From assembly GCA_910574895.1 (NCBI GenBank), contig CAJTDQ010000001.1, positions 248,001-312,000 of the forward strand: a stretch of DNA of 64,000 nt, in the 5' to 3' direction. This document shows, one piece after another, positions 33,691-42,727 of this stretch. This DNA comes from Eubacteriaceae bacterium (GTDB lineage Bacteria; Bacillota; Clostridia; Lachnospirales; Lachnospiraceae). Under the pieces are notes generated by a model that saw only the letters and a list, made by a program, of their open reading frames with translations, ran no database searches and was not told where the DNA came from. Each line of letters begins with the position of its first letter. Positions within the stretch are counted from its first letter, which is position 1. The position numbers and the translations under genes are program-made.

Positions 33691-34680
33691 ATGAGTGTAA
33701 TAGAAAGTATCATCGATATTCCGGCAGAGTACGAGAAAAAGGTGTTCGGACAATTTGATTTTAATATCAAAAAAATCGAACGCACGCTGCATGTGACGAT
33801 TATTTCCAGAGACAACGAATTAAAAATTATCGGTGGAGAAGATGCCACAAGAAGAGCAAAAAATGTTTTTCATCAGTTAATGGAATTAGCCAGAAGAGGA
33901 AATGAGATAACGGAGCAGAATGTTGATTATGCTTTATCTCTATGTTTTGAAGAAAAAGAAGCGGCTATCGTAGAGTTAGATGACAGCATTATCTGTAGAA
34001 CAGTTATGGGAAAACCAATTAAGCCAAAAACTTTAGGACAGAAAAGTTATGTAGATTTAATCCGGGATAAAATGATTGTGTTTGGCATCGGTCCGGCAGG
34101 AACCGGCAAGACATATTTAGCTATGGCGATGGCAATTACGGCTCTTCGAAATAACGAAGTAAATAAAATTATTCTGACAAGACCTGCCATTGAAGCAGGG
34201 GAAAACCTTGGTTTTCTTCCGGGAGATTTACAAAGTAAGGTCGACCCTTATTTAAGACCACTCTATGATGCCCTCTATCAGATTATGGGAGCTGAAAGTT
34301 TTGTCACGAATACAGAGAAAGGAATTATTGAAGTTGCGCCACTTGCTTATATGCGTGGAAGAACTTTGGATAATGCCTTTATTATTCTGGATGAAGCACA
34401 GAACACAACACCGGCACAAATGAAGATGTTTCTTACCCGTATCGGATTTGGTTCAAAGGTTATCGTGACCGGAGACCGGACACAGAAAGATTTACCAAGA
34501 GATGTCATATCCGGGCTTGATGTGGCATTAAAAGTATTAAAAAAAGTAGAGGATATCGGTTTTGCCTTTCTTGATAACAATGATGTTGTGAGACATCCTC
34601 TGGTACAGAAGATTGTAAAAGCATATGAAGAGTATGAAGAGAAAAAACAGAGCAGACAAAGTGATAAAAAGAACAGATAG
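33691..34680 (+). CDS. phoH: PhoH-like P-loop ATPase
   Basis: PhoH-family proteins are ATPases related to the helicase core of superfamily 1; they are linked to RNA metabolism and often encoded beside ybeY. The 329-residue protein has an N-terminal KH-like segment, then Walker A GPAGTGKTYLAMAMA (about 133-147), TRPAIEAGENLGFLPGD near 166-182 and the Walker B region FIILDEAQNTTP near 230-241. It lies 14 bases after yqfD and 43 bases before ybeY. Identification is firm at family level; the substrate is unknown. Confidence 0.94.
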   Translation: MSVIESIIDIPAEYEKKVFGQFDFNIKKIERTLHVTIISRDNELKIIGGEDATRRAKNVFHQLMELARRGNEITEQNVDYALSLCFEEKEAAIVELDDSIICRTVMGKPIKPKTLGQKSYVDLIRDKMIVFGIGPAGTGKTYLAMAMAITALRNNEVNKIILTRPAIEAGENLGFLPGDLQSKVDPYLRPLYDALYQIMGAESFVTNTEKGIIEVAPLAYMRGRTLDNAFIILDEAQNTTPAQMKMFLTRIGFGSKVIVTGDRTQKDLPRDVISGLDVALKVLKKVEDIGFAFLDNNDVVRHPLVQKIVKAYEEYEEKKQSRQSDKKNR

Positions 34681-34723
34681 TTTCATCGGACAAGACTAAA
34701 AATATAATTAAAGAGAATTAAAA

Positions 34724-35230
34724 ATGAGTGTATATATAGAAAACGAATATCCAAAAGATATTGATATTGACTATCAGAACATTATTCATTCAGTAATCGG
34801 AGAGGCACTGGATTTCATTGGGTGTCCTTATGAATGTGAAGTGAATGTTACCATTGTTGATAATGAAGAGATAAAAGAAATTAACAGACAGCAGAGAAAT
34901 ATAGATAACCCGACAGATGTGTTATCTTTTCCGTTACTGGAATATGGACAAGCTGGAGAGTTTCATCAGTTTGATGAAATGTTAGAATGTTTTCATCCGG
35001 ATAGCGGAGAATTAATGCTGGGTGATATTGTGATATCCTTTGATAAAGTATTAAGTCAGGCAGAGGAATATAATCATTCTGTCAAAAGAGAACTAGCTTT
35101 TCTGACAGCGCATAGTATGTTACATCTTTTTGGTTTCGACCATATAGAAGAGAATGAACGGGTAGAAATGGAAAAGATGCAGAATATAATTTTAGAAAAT
35201 TTAGGAATAACGAGGGAGAAAAAATGTTAA
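34724..35230 (+). CDS. ybeY: Endoribonuclease YbeY
   Basis: YbeY is a zinc-dependent endoribonuclease involved in 16S rRNA 3'-end maturation and ribosome quality control. The 168-residue protein has the strongly conserved HSMLHLFGFDH metal site (about 128-138; HxxxHxxGxDH) and the upstream NPTDVLSFPL block (about 61-70). The ribosome-binding site is weak (AAAGAG). The stop overlaps the start of the DUF3048 gene by seven bases. In other Firmicutes a pgpH gene lies between phoH and ybeY and dgkA-era follow; none is here. Identification is firm. Confidence 0.95.
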   Translation: MSVYIENEYPKDIDIDYQNIIHSVIGEALDFIGCPYECEVNVTIVDNEEIKEINRQQRNIDNPTDVLSFPLLEYGQAGEFHQFDEMLECFHPDSGELMLGDIVISFDKVLSQAEEYNHSVKRELAFLTAHSMLHLFGFDHIEENERVEMEKMQNIILENLGITREKKC

Positions 35231-36321
35231 AAAACAAGAAAATTTTTATTGGTTCAACAATTGCTGTTGTCATTATTGCAGTTGTTGCAGTAGTCTGCAT
35301 ATTTATGTTTGGCAGCGAAAAAAAGAAGGTGAGCAGACAGGAAGAAACTACCGTGACTGAAACCGAAGCAGTAACAAAAGACCCAAATGCAGGAAAAGTA
35401 AAAAGCCGATTAACAGGAGAATATACAAAACCAAGTATCGCAAATAAAAGACCTGTTGCTTTGATGTACAATAATATTATTAATGCGATTCCACATTCCG
35501 GTTTGTATAATGCTGATGTCTGCTATGAAGCACCGGTAGAGGGTGCCATTACCAGAATTATGGGTATTTTTGAAGATTATGAAAAAGTAAAGAAGATGGG
35601 TTCAGTGCGAAGCTGTAGAATTTATTATTGCTCTTTTGCGAATGAGTGGGATGCAGTCTACAGCCATTTTGGACAATCCAAGTATGCACTGGAATATTTA
35701 AAGAGTGGAAAGATTGACACTGTAAGTTCCCTGACAGGAGAAAGATATTTCTTTAGAACTTCTGACAGAGTTGCACCTCATAACTGTTTTACTTCCGGAG
35801 CGAATTTAAAAAAAGCTATTAAAGACCTTGAATATAGAGCAGATTATAAAAAAGATTACAAAGGACATTTTGAATTTGCCGAAGCAGATAATAAAATTAA
35901 CTTAGAAACAGGAAAAACCGCAAACAGAGTAGACCTTGGTTATATGATTAATAAGCCGTATTTTGTTTTTAATCAGAAAGACGGACAATACTATCGTTTC
36001 CAGTATGGCAGTAAACATATTGATGACCAGAACAATAAGCAGTTACACTGTTCTAATATTATCATTCAGTTTGTAAATGCGACATTATATCCTGATAATA
36101 AGAGTCTTGATATGACATTGTCCGGAAATGGAAAAGGCTGGTTTATTACCAATGGAAAAGCAGAAAAAATCACATGGCAGAAATCTGAACAGAGAAGTGG
36201 TCAGACAAAATATCTGAATGAAAATGGTGAGGAAATAAAACTTAACACAGGAAAAACATGGATTTGTATGGTTCAGAATGAATATGCAGACAATGTAAAA
36301 ATTTCAAAAAAGAAAAAATAA
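35224..36321 (+). CDS. DUF3048 domain protein (YerB-like), membrane-anchored
   Basis: The 365-residue protein has an N-terminal membrane anchor (residues about 7-30, IFIGSTIAVVIIAVVAVVCIFMF) with no lipobox cysteine, a short Thr/Glu-rich linker, and a DUF3048 domain. Visible family features are RPVALMYNNIINAIPHSGL, YEAPVEGAITRIMGIFEDY, GSVRSCRIYYCSFANEWDAV and the C-terminal GKTWICMVQ. The domain would lie outside the membrane. Bacillus YerB is of unknown function. The ATG at 35224 has GAGGGAG five bases upstream and overlaps ybeY, suggesting coupling. Family call is solid; no activity can be assigned. Confidence 0.88.
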   Translation: MLKNKKIFIGSTIAVVIIAVVAVVCIFMFGSEKKKVSRQEETTVTETEAVTKDPNAGKVKSRLTGEYTKPSIANKRPVALMYNNIINAIPHSGLYNADVCYEAPVEGAITRIMGIFEDYEKVKKMGSVRSCRIYYCSFANEWDAVYSHFGQSKYALEYLKSGKIDTVSSLTGERYFFRTSDRVAPHNCFTSGANLKKAIKDLEYRADYKKDYKGHFEFAEADNKINLETGKTANRVDLGYMINKPYFVFNQKDGQYYRFQYGSKHIDDQNNKQLHCSNIIIQFVNATLYPDNKSLDMTLSGNGKGWFITNGKAEKITWQKSEQRSGQTKYLNENGEEIKLNTGKTWICMVQNEYADNVKISKKKK

Positions 36322-36341
36322 TTTAAGGAACTTATTGAAGT

Positions 36342-37997
36342 ATGGGCAATCAAGCAAGCAAAAATAGTTTTTTGATTCAGGGCAGTATTCTCGCATTTGC
36401 GGGAATACTTGTTCGCGTTATCGGATTAATTTATAGAATACCTTTAAATCGAATATTAGGTGATGTAGGGTTAGGATATTATGGAACAGCCTTTGATTTT
36501 TATAATATTCTGATTTTATTGTCATCGCAGAGCATGCCGTTGGCAGTATCAAAAATCATTTCAGAAAAACTGCAGAAGAGGCAGTTTCGGAATGCACATA
36601 AGGTTTTCAAGGGTGCGTTGATTTATGGAACAGTCATCGGTGTTTGTTTTGGATTATTTTTATTTTTAGGTGCAGACTGGATTGCTTACACTGTCTATAA
36701 GATGCCTCCGGTATCTGTCGCTTTGAGAGTTTTGGCACCGACTCTGACGATTGCCTGTATTTTAGGAGTAGTAAGAGGATATTTCCAGGGAATGGGAAAT
36801 ATGGTTCCAACAGCGGTTTCTCAGGTTTTTGAGCAGGTCGTCAATGCATTTGTCAGTATTTTGGCTGCTTATGAACTGGGAGCATATGGATATAGTTTAT
36901 CAAAAGTGGCAAAAGAGGCTGGTGTATTAAAAGATTCTTATGCCGCTGCAGGTGGAACTTTGGGTACTTTAGCAGGAGCACTAACAGCACTTCTGTTTAT
37001 GTTCTTTATTGTCTGGATTAATAAAGATATTATTAAAAAGCGTAAAAAACGGGATAGAACAGGTATAGAAGACAGTTATGGCACGATTACAAAAGTTATT
37101 TTGTGGACCATTACTCCAGTATTATTAAGCACAACAATATATAATATCGGAAATTTATTGGACAATCCCATTTATCAAAATATAATGGTTGGTATTTTTC
37201 ATGTCAGCGAAAAAACAAACAGTGCTTCGTGGGGAATTTATTCCGGTTATTACAGATTATTGACGACAATGCCGATAGCAATTGCTTCTTCGTTATCAAC
37301 AGCGATTGTACCGTCTCTTGTCCGTTCTTACACTGCAAAAGACCAGCTGGCAGTAAAGAGCAAAGTTACAATGGCACAAAAGTTTTCCATGCTGATTGCG
37401 TTTCCATGTGGTATGGGATTGTCTGTTTTGGGCGGCCCGATTAATGCGATGTTATTTGGAAGCAAGATAGAAGATACAGTAATAATTATGATATTCAGCG
37501 TCTTTACTGTAGTGGCATTTTCACTATCCACTATTAGTAATGCTATTTTACAGGGAATAGATAAATTAAATGTACCAATTAAAAATTCTGCGATTTCATT
37601 AGGAATTCATTTAATAATATTACCTGTATTATTAATTGTTTTTCGATTGGGAATTTATGCGGTTGTTATTGGTGATTTTACATTTGCAATGACAGTTGCT
37701 GTTTTAAATTCTTTTTCAATTAAACGCTATTTAGGATACCGGCAGGAAATTCAATTTACATTGATAAAACCATTTATTTGCGCAATAGTTATGGGTATCG
37801 GATGTCTTTTGGTCTATAAACTGGGAATGTTATTACTTCCAATCAATGCAATATGGACCATATTAGCAATACTTATTGGTGTATGCATCTATGGTGTTGT
37901 GCTGATATTTACGAAAACAATAACAGAAGATGAACTATATGCAATGCCAAAGGGAACAGCCTTGATTGGTTTCCTAAAAAAAGTCCATCTTTTGTAA
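36342..37997 (+). CDS. spoVB: MurJ/SpoVB-family (MOP superfamily) flippase
   Basis: The 551-residue protein has about 14 membrane helices and belongs to the MOP exporter group of polysaccharide and lipid II flippases. N-terminal features are FAGILVRVIGLIYRIPLNRILGDVGLGYYGTAFDFYN, and GVVRGYFQGMGNMVPTAVSQV follows near 145-165; both are typical of Firmicute SpoVB/YtgP (MurJ-like) proteins. SpoVB is needed for spore cortex; YtgP (MurJ) for vegetative lipid II flipping. The neighbourhood of sporulation genes favours SpoVB, but the sequence alone does not decide between the two. The ribosome-binding site AAGGAAC is weak. A 103-base gap follows. Confidence 0.8.
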   Translation: MGNQASKNSFLIQGSILAFAGILVRVIGLIYRIPLNRILGDVGLGYYGTAFDFYNILILLSSQSMPLAVSKIISEKLQKRQFRNAHKVFKGALIYGTVIGVCFGLFLFLGADWIAYTVYKMPPVSVALRVLAPTLTIACILGVVRGYFQGMGNMVPTAVSQVFEQVVNAFVSILAAYELGAYGYSLSKVAKEAGVLKDSYAAAGGTLGTLAGALTALLFMFFIVWINKDIIKKRKKRDRTGIEDSYGTITKVILWTITPVLLSTTIYNIGNLLDNPIYQNIMVGIFHVSEKTNSASWGIYSGYYRLLTTMPIAIASSLSTAIVPSLVRSYTAKDQLAVKSKVTMAQKFSMLIAFPCGMGLSVLGGPINAMLFGSKIEDTVIIMIFSVFTVVAFSLSTISNAILQGIDKLNVPIKNSAISLGIHLIILPVLLIVFRLGIYAVVIGDFTFAMTVAVLNSFSIKRYLGYRQEIQFTLIKPFICAIVMGIGCLLVYKLGMLLLPINAIWTILAILIGVCIYGVVLIFTKTITEDELYAMPKGTALIGFLKKVHLL

Positions 37998-38046
37998 AAA
38001 GAATGTATAAAATAACAAAATATGTAAAAAATATATGCAAGGAGTA

Positions 38047-38071
38047 AAAGATTAAGACGAATTTAATCTTT
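38047..38071 (+). other. 9-bp hairpin in the leader of the BofC-like gene
   Basis: AAAGATTAA (38047-38055) pairs perfectly with TTAATCTTT (38063-38071) around a 7-base loop. An AAGGAG-like site at 38039-38044 lies just before it without an ATG/GTG/TTG start, while the BofC-like gene has its own ATAGGAG at 38088-38094. No U-tract follows, so it is not a clear terminator. Confidence 0.4.
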
Positions 38072-38100
38072 AGGTTTGTAGTTGAAATAGGAGAAAAATT

Positions 38101-38442
38101 ATGAACAGACGGGCATATATTTTTTATTTAACAATTTTTGTTTTTGGTTTTGGTATCGCATACTTCTGTGGACTGAAAACAGGTATGGAAGAAGATTTGC
38201 TGTATAACGAAAAAACGGTTGATGTTCAGCCAAAAGAGAATGAACAAAAAGAAGAAGGATACTGGGTAAAAGCAATCGGCGATGTGATTTTTGTATATAA
38301 AAGTGATAAAACCACTGTAATCGCTGAAACAGACATTAATATTTCGAGACTATCCACAAGTGAAAAAAATATTTTAAATGATGGAATTTATTTAGAGAAT
38401 TCAGAAGAATTATTTAAATATCTGGAAGCTAATACAAGTTGA
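38101..38442 (+). CDS. Small membrane-anchored protein with BofC C-terminal-like domain
   Basis: The 113-residue protein has one N-terminal membrane helix or uncleaved signal (residues 6-25, YIFYLTIFVFGFGIAYFCG). A short linker leads to a ~60-residue domain GYWVKAIGDVIFVYKSDKTT through DGIYLENSEELFKYLEANTS. This pattern (aromatic start, VIFVYKSD, then DINISRL, then GIYLENSEEL.KYLE) resembles the C-terminal domain of BofC, the forespore protein that restrains the SpoIVB protease in Bacillus. The N-terminal BofC domain is absent. The ribosome-binding site is ATAGGAG. Assignment is by motif memory only, so the link to sporulation is inferred from domain and nearby genes. Confidence 0.6.
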   Translation: MNRRAYIFYLTIFVFGFGIAYFCGLKTGMEEDLLYNEKTVDVQPKENEQKEEGYWVKAIGDVIFVYKSDKTTVIAETDINISRLSTSEKNILNDGIYLENSEELFKYLEANTS

Positions 38443-38459
38443 TGAAAGGATTTACCTTT

Positions 38460-39629
38460 ATGAGAACAATTATCATTGGAGCAGGCGCGGCGGGACTGGC
38501 TGCAGGGATTCAGGCTGCAAGAAATCAATCAGAAGTGATTATTATTGAGCATGAAAAACAGGCAGGAAAAAAAATATTAATTACAGGAAATGGACGATGT
38601 AATATCTCCAATGAAAAAATGAACAGTTCCATGTATTATGGAGATTCCGGATTTATTGACTGTGTTTTAGAAAAATATCCAGTAACAAAGATAAAAGATT
38701 TTTTTGAATCCATTGGTTTATATACCTGTTCTAAGAATGGGTATATTTATCCAATGAGCATGCAGGCAGGAGCTGTTCTGACAATTTTAAGAAATGCAGC
38801 TCTAGATTTAGGCGTGAAAATAAAAACGAATAATGATGTACACAATATCTGTTTGGATAATGACAGATTTCTTGTAGATATCGGTATCGAATTAGAATGT
38901 GACCAGTTGATTCTGGCAACCGGAGGATGCAGTTTCAAAAAGACCGGTTCTGATGGCTCCGGTTACAAACTGGCAGAAGAATTGCATCATACTGTTGTTG
39001 CACCATCCCCTGCACTGACAGCATTGGTATGTAATGATAACCTTCTAAAGAAAGCATCCGGTGTACGTATTCATGCATCTGTCACTGCAAAAGGACAAAG
39101 ACATACAGGGGATTTACAGATTACAGATTATGGAGTATCCGGTATTCCTGTTTTTAATATCAGCCGCCTCGTAGCGACCGGGGATACAATTCAAATAGAT
39201 TTTATGCCGGGATTTTCAGAAGAGCAGCTAAGTAACATGATATCTAATCTTTTCATGAATGGAAAACAAAAAAGCGCAGATATTGTTTTGAACGGACTCT
39301 TTCCCGACAAGATTGCAGTCTTATTTACAACCAAGTTAAAAATACATAATCAGGCGTGTCATACAATTGATAAAGATAAAATCAGTGAACTGGCAGGATT
39401 GATAAAAAATTATAATATTTCTGTTCAGAAGAGACGTGGATTTGAGTTTGCCCAGGTAACAGCAGGCGGGGTGTCTACGGACGAAATCAATCCGGAAAGA
39501 ATGGAATCTAAAAAGATAAAAAATCTGTTTTTTGCAGGAGAGATAATTGATGTAGACGGAATCTGTGGCGGCTACAATTTACATTTTGCATGGGCAAGTG
39601 GCATGATTGCAGGAGGAAACTGTAAATAA
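38460..39629 (+). CDS. NAD(P)/FAD-dependent oxidoreductase, YhiN/HI0933 family
   Basis: This is a flavoprotein of the HI0933/YhiN (aminoacetone oxidase-like) family, whose physiological substrate is unsettled. The 389-residue protein has an N-terminal FAD-binding GAGAAGLAAG (residues 6-15), a KKILITGNGRCNISNE block (about 40-55) that is the family hallmark, LATGGCSFKKTGSDGSGY near 157-174, and a C-terminal FAGEIIDVDGICGGYNLHFAWASG near 357-380. The best start is ATG 38460, with AAAGGA nine bases upstream; an in-frame ATG at 38442 would add six residues. The stop overlaps the next gene by one base. Confidence 0.9.
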   Translation: MRTIIIGAGAAGLAAGIQAARNQSEVIIIEHEKQAGKKILITGNGRCNISNEKMNSSMYYGDSGFIDCVLEKYPVTKIKDFFESIGLYTCSKNGYIYPMSMQAGAVLTILRNAALDLGVKIKTNNDVHNICLDNDRFLVDIGIELECDQLILATGGCSFKKTGSDGSGYKLAEELHHTVVAPSPALTALVCNDNLLKKASGVRIHASVTAKGQRHTGDLQITDYGVSGIPVFNISRLVATGDTIQIDFMPGFSEEQLSNMISNLFMNGKQKSADIVLNGLFPDKIAVLFTTKLKIHNQACHTIDKDKISELAGLIKNYNISVQKRRGFEFAQVTAGGVSTDEINPERMESKKIKNLFFAGEIIDVDGICGGYNLHFAWASGMIAGGNCK

Positions 39630-41221
39630 TGATTTTATTACAAGTATCAAATATTAAATTAAATATCGATCAAAACGAACAGGATGCCTATAAAAAGGCT
39701 TTAAAAATATCCGGAGTTTTAGAACAGGAAGTCAGGCAATGGAAAATAATAAAATATTCTGTGGATGCCAGAAATAAAGCACAGATTTCAAAGGTTTACT
39801 CTATTGGATTATATGTCGAATCTTATCATAAAACACGAAAAAATGTGCTGGTAATAGAAAAAGAAAAACAATATTCTTATGAATTATCCGGTGATAAACC
39901 ATTGCGTAATCGCCCTGTTGTTGTAGGTTTTGGTCCGGCAGGTATGTTTGCAGCATATCTTTTGGCGATGAACGGATTTGCTCCAATTATTGTTGAGCGT
40001 GGAGATACGGTAGAGAACCGTTCACGAATCGTAGAAGAATTTTGGGAAAAGGGTGAATTAAATCTGAATTGCAATGTTCAGTTTGGCGAAGGGGGGGCCG
40101 GTACTTTTTCTGATGGAAAGTTAAATACCGGAATTAAAGATAAACAAAATAGAATTCGTTTTGTTCTGGAGACTTTTGTGAAGTTTGGTGCAGATGAAAG
40201 AATATTATATGATGCAAAACCACATATCGGAACAGATATTTTAAAAGAGATTGTTTTTAATATGCGTAAATACATTGTTGAAATGGGCGGCACGTTTTAT
40301 TTTAATACAAGTCTTGCAGATATTTCATATAGCAATAATAAACTGTGTAAAATCCATCTGAGCAATCATCAGGTCATAGAGACGGATATCTGTATTCTGG
40401 CAATAGGACATAGTGCCAGAGATACTTTTCAGATGCTCTATGAAAAAGGGGTTCATATGGAGTCCAAGCCCTTTGCGCTGGGTGTAAGGATAGAGCACAA
40501 ACAAACTATGATAAATAAAAGTCAATACGGCTTTGAAGATGACCGCTTGGGTGCCGCAAGTTATAAACTTACATACAAAACAAGTAAAAACAGAGGCGTA
40601 TATTCCTTCTGCATGTGTCCCGGAGGATATGTCGTAGATTCTTCTTCAGAAGACTATGGAAAAGTAGTGAACGGCATGAGTTATTCGAAAAGAGACGGAT
40701 GTAATGCGAATAGTGCCATTGTAGTAACTGTTACACCGGATGATTTTTCGGATCATCATCCATTATCAGGAATTGCTTATCAAAGAGAACTGGAAAATAG
40801 GGCTTATGAACAGGGAGAGGGAAAGATACCTGTACAGTTATATTGTGATTTCAAAAATAATATACCCACAACAAAACTGGGAAACATTGTTCCGCAAATC
40901 AAAGGAAAATATAAACTAACAAATTTAAATACAATTTTCCCAAATTATATCATAGAGGCCTTAATTGAAGGAATTGATTATTTCGGTAAGAAAATCGACG
41001 GATTTAGCAACGAAGATGTGGTATTATCAGCAGTAGAAACCAGAACTTCTTCTCCGGTAAGAATTGTCCGTAATGATAATTTCGAAACAAATATTGCCGG
41101 ATTGATACCGGCAGGAGAAGGCGCCGGATATGCCGGAGGTATTACCTCAGCAGCAATTGACGGAATGAAAGTGTTCGAACAGATTGCAAAAACATTTAAG
41201 ACACAGAAAGAATTGTTATAA
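39629..41221 (+). CDS. FAD-dependent protein of the uncharacterised COG2509-type family
   Basis: The 530-residue flavoprotein has an N-terminal ~85-residue domain, then the FAD-binding segment VVVGFGPAGMFAAYLLAMNG (about 97-116). It continues with NVQFGEGGAGTFSDGKLNTGIKD (about 149-171) and, near the C-terminus, GLIPAGEGAGYAGGITSAAIDG. These blocks are characteristic of a widespread 'NAD(FAD)-utilising dehydrogenase' family with no assigned reaction. Its ATG overlaps the stop of the YhiN-like gene (TAATG) and has AGGAGGAA upstream, so the two flavoproteins are translationally coupled. Family call is good; function unknown. Confidence 0.88.
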   Translation: MILLQVSNIKLNIDQNEQDAYKKALKISGVLEQEVRQWKIIKYSVDARNKAQISKVYSIGLYVESYHKTRKNVLVIEKEKQYSYELSGDKPLRNRPVVVGFGPAGMFAAYLLAMNGFAPIIVERGDTVENRSRIVEEFWEKGELNLNCNVQFGEGGAGTFSDGKLNTGIKDKQNRIRFVLETFVKFGADERILYDAKPHIGTDILKEIVFNMRKYIVEMGGTFYFNTSLADISYSNNKLCKIHLSNHQVIETDICILAIGHSARDTFQMLYEKGVHMESKPFALGVRIEHKQTMINKSQYGFEDDRLGAASYKLTYKTSKNRGVYSFCMCPGGYVVDSSSEDYGKVVNGMSYSKRDGCNANSAIVVTVTPDDFSDHHPLSGIAYQRELENRAYEQGEGKIPVQLYCDFKNNIPTTKLGNIVPQIKGKYKLTNLNTIFPNYIIEALIEGIDYFGKKIDGFSNEDVVLSAVETRTSSPVRIVRNDNFETNIAGLIPAGEGAGYAGGITSAAIDGMKVFEQIAKTFKTQKELL

Positions 41222-41329
41222 AATAATGACTTTTTACTCATTTTGTAGTATTATATAAAGATGTATCCATATGCTTTTGTACAATGAAACAAGATGCGGA
41301 TGATACAATTATTAATTAAGGAGAGCATT

Positions 41330-42517
41330 ATGAATATTCGTTTTTTAGCACAATCAGAATATTTCAACGGTCTGCATTTAAAAGATGATATTATTCTTGA
41401 AAAAGAATATGAACAGGGACCTTTTACAAATTTACCAAAGGTTCGCTATTATTTATATTATCTTGAAGAAAATGTAAGAAAAGAAGTGATGCCTTATTCT
41501 GATAAAGTGGATATTTTTAATATTACTGACTGCCAGAATGAATCTGAATATTTATATTTTACGGAATATATTGATATGCATGATGGGACTTATTCATTTG
41601 GAATTATCCGATATAATATCACGGACCATACTCATACGAAAATTATATCCCTGAAAGACAATATCAATTTATATCCAAATAACAAACAAATTAAGATATT
41701 TATTTTAGATGATGCGAATCTGATTATTCAGCGTGCCCTTCCAAAGGTAAGTGAAAACGGAAAACTCAAAGAATTTTTTGATTTTTCACTGATATTATTT
41801 AATTTTATAAAAAATAAACAGTTAGTAATTCAGGATGAAAACTTAGTCCGCAATGGTATTGAATTTATTCTGCCTTACAACGAGAAAAGCTGTATCATGA
41901 AAACAGGTTATTCTGTATTTCAAAATAACAGGCATGCCAATTTGACAAAAGAGGAAGCCGCTGTAGAATCACTGTTTGTATTAAATATACAACAGTTTAT
42001 CAGCGATTTGCAGTTAGACCAGCCAAATCTTGTTATGAATGCAGTTGACCAGTCTTACTATGACACGACTGTTATCAATGCAAAAATCATAGAGAACTTC
42101 CTGATTTATTCAAAGTTTAATTACGAGGATAATGATGAAAATATTATTTTCTATGATATTGAGACAAAGGAAATTTATACATGTATTAATAAAACAACGA
42201 CAGGAGAATATCTGCTGAAGAATGCAACGGTAATTGAGGACACACCGTATATGATTATGAAAAAATCTACCGGAACACAGTTTTTCAATTTGATTTCCAA
42301 TGAAATTGACGCTACATATCCGGAAGAATTTGATGTGCGGTTTGTGAATAACAACACGGTCATTTCTACATCTGTCGAGAAACCGATTTTTGGCAAGGAA
42401 TATCCAGTTGTATGCATTCACAAATTTCCACATAAAAAAACAATATTGCAGGAGAGAGGAGAATATATCGGCTCTGTATCATCAGACAGAGAAACATCCT
42501 ATATATTTTTGAAATAA
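41330..42517 (+). CDS. Unrecognised 395-residue protein, possibly beta-rich/propeller-like
   Basis: I do not recognise this protein. The start ATG at 41330 has an AAGGAGAG site; the frame is open from 41294. No signal peptide or membrane helix is visible, so it is probably cytoplasmic. The sequence is acidic and rich in aromatic, Ile and Asn residues. Short alternating hydrophobic stretches recur with the pattern 'xxLxYxxxxxxDxxxxIxxYDIxTxE', for example FLIYSKFNYEDNDENIIFYD and IKIFILDDANLIIQRAL. This suggests a beta-sheet repeat fold such as a propeller, but that is only inference. Its stop overlaps the DUF896 gene start (TAATG), implying a joint transcript with the genes downstream. Confidence 0.75.
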   Translation: MNIRFLAQSEYFNGLHLKDDIILEKEYEQGPFTNLPKVRYYLYYLEENVRKEVMPYSDKVDIFNITDCQNESEYLYFTEYIDMHDGTYSFGIIRYNITDHTHTKIISLKDNINLYPNNKQIKIFILDDANLIIQRALPKVSENGKLKEFFDFSLILFNFIKNKQLVIQDENLVRNGIEFILPYNEKSCIMKTGYSVFQNNRHANLTKEEAAVESLFVLNIQQFISDLQLDQPNLVMNAVDQSYYDTTVINAKIIENFLIYSKFNYEDNDENIIFYDIETKEIYTCINKTTTGEYLLKNATVIEDTPYMIMKKSTGTQFFNLISNEIDATYPEEFDVRFVNNNTVISTSVEKPIFGKEYPVVCIHKFPHKKTILQERGEYIGSVSSDRETSYIFLK

Positions 42518-42726
42518 TGAACGAGAAAAAAATAAAACGTATTAATGAACTATATAAAAAATCAAAAACGACAGGGTTGACTGAGACAGAATTAGAAGAA
42601 CAGAAGACTCTTAGAACAGAATATCGTATGGCTATGCTGAATAGTCTTTCTGCCTCTCTTGACAATGTGAGCATCAAGAACCCTGATGGTTCTATAACAA
42701 AAGTAAAACCAAAACGTGAAAATTAA
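42517..42726 (+). CDS. DUF896 family protein (YnzC-like)
   Basis: The 69-residue protein matches DUF896: it begins MNEKKIKRINELYKKSKTTG and continues with LTETELEEQKTLRTEYRMAM, a two-helix hairpin, then a DGSITKVKPK-type tail. Bacillus YnzC is such a small helical hairpin; some relatives are in SOS operons, but the molecular role is not known. The ATG overlaps the stop of the preceding unknown gene by one base. No LexA-like box was seen upstream. Family identification is good. Confidence 0.88.
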   Translation: MNEKKIKRINELYKKSKTTGLTETELEEQKTLRTEYRMAMLNSLSASLDNVSIKNPDGSITKVKPKREN

Positions 42727-42727
42727 T

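Noticed and set aside
35082-35471. A 129-codon minus-strand frame across ybeY and the DUF3048 gene
   Set aside because: It is antisense to two supported genes, including the conserved YbeY metal site, and has no supporting signals.
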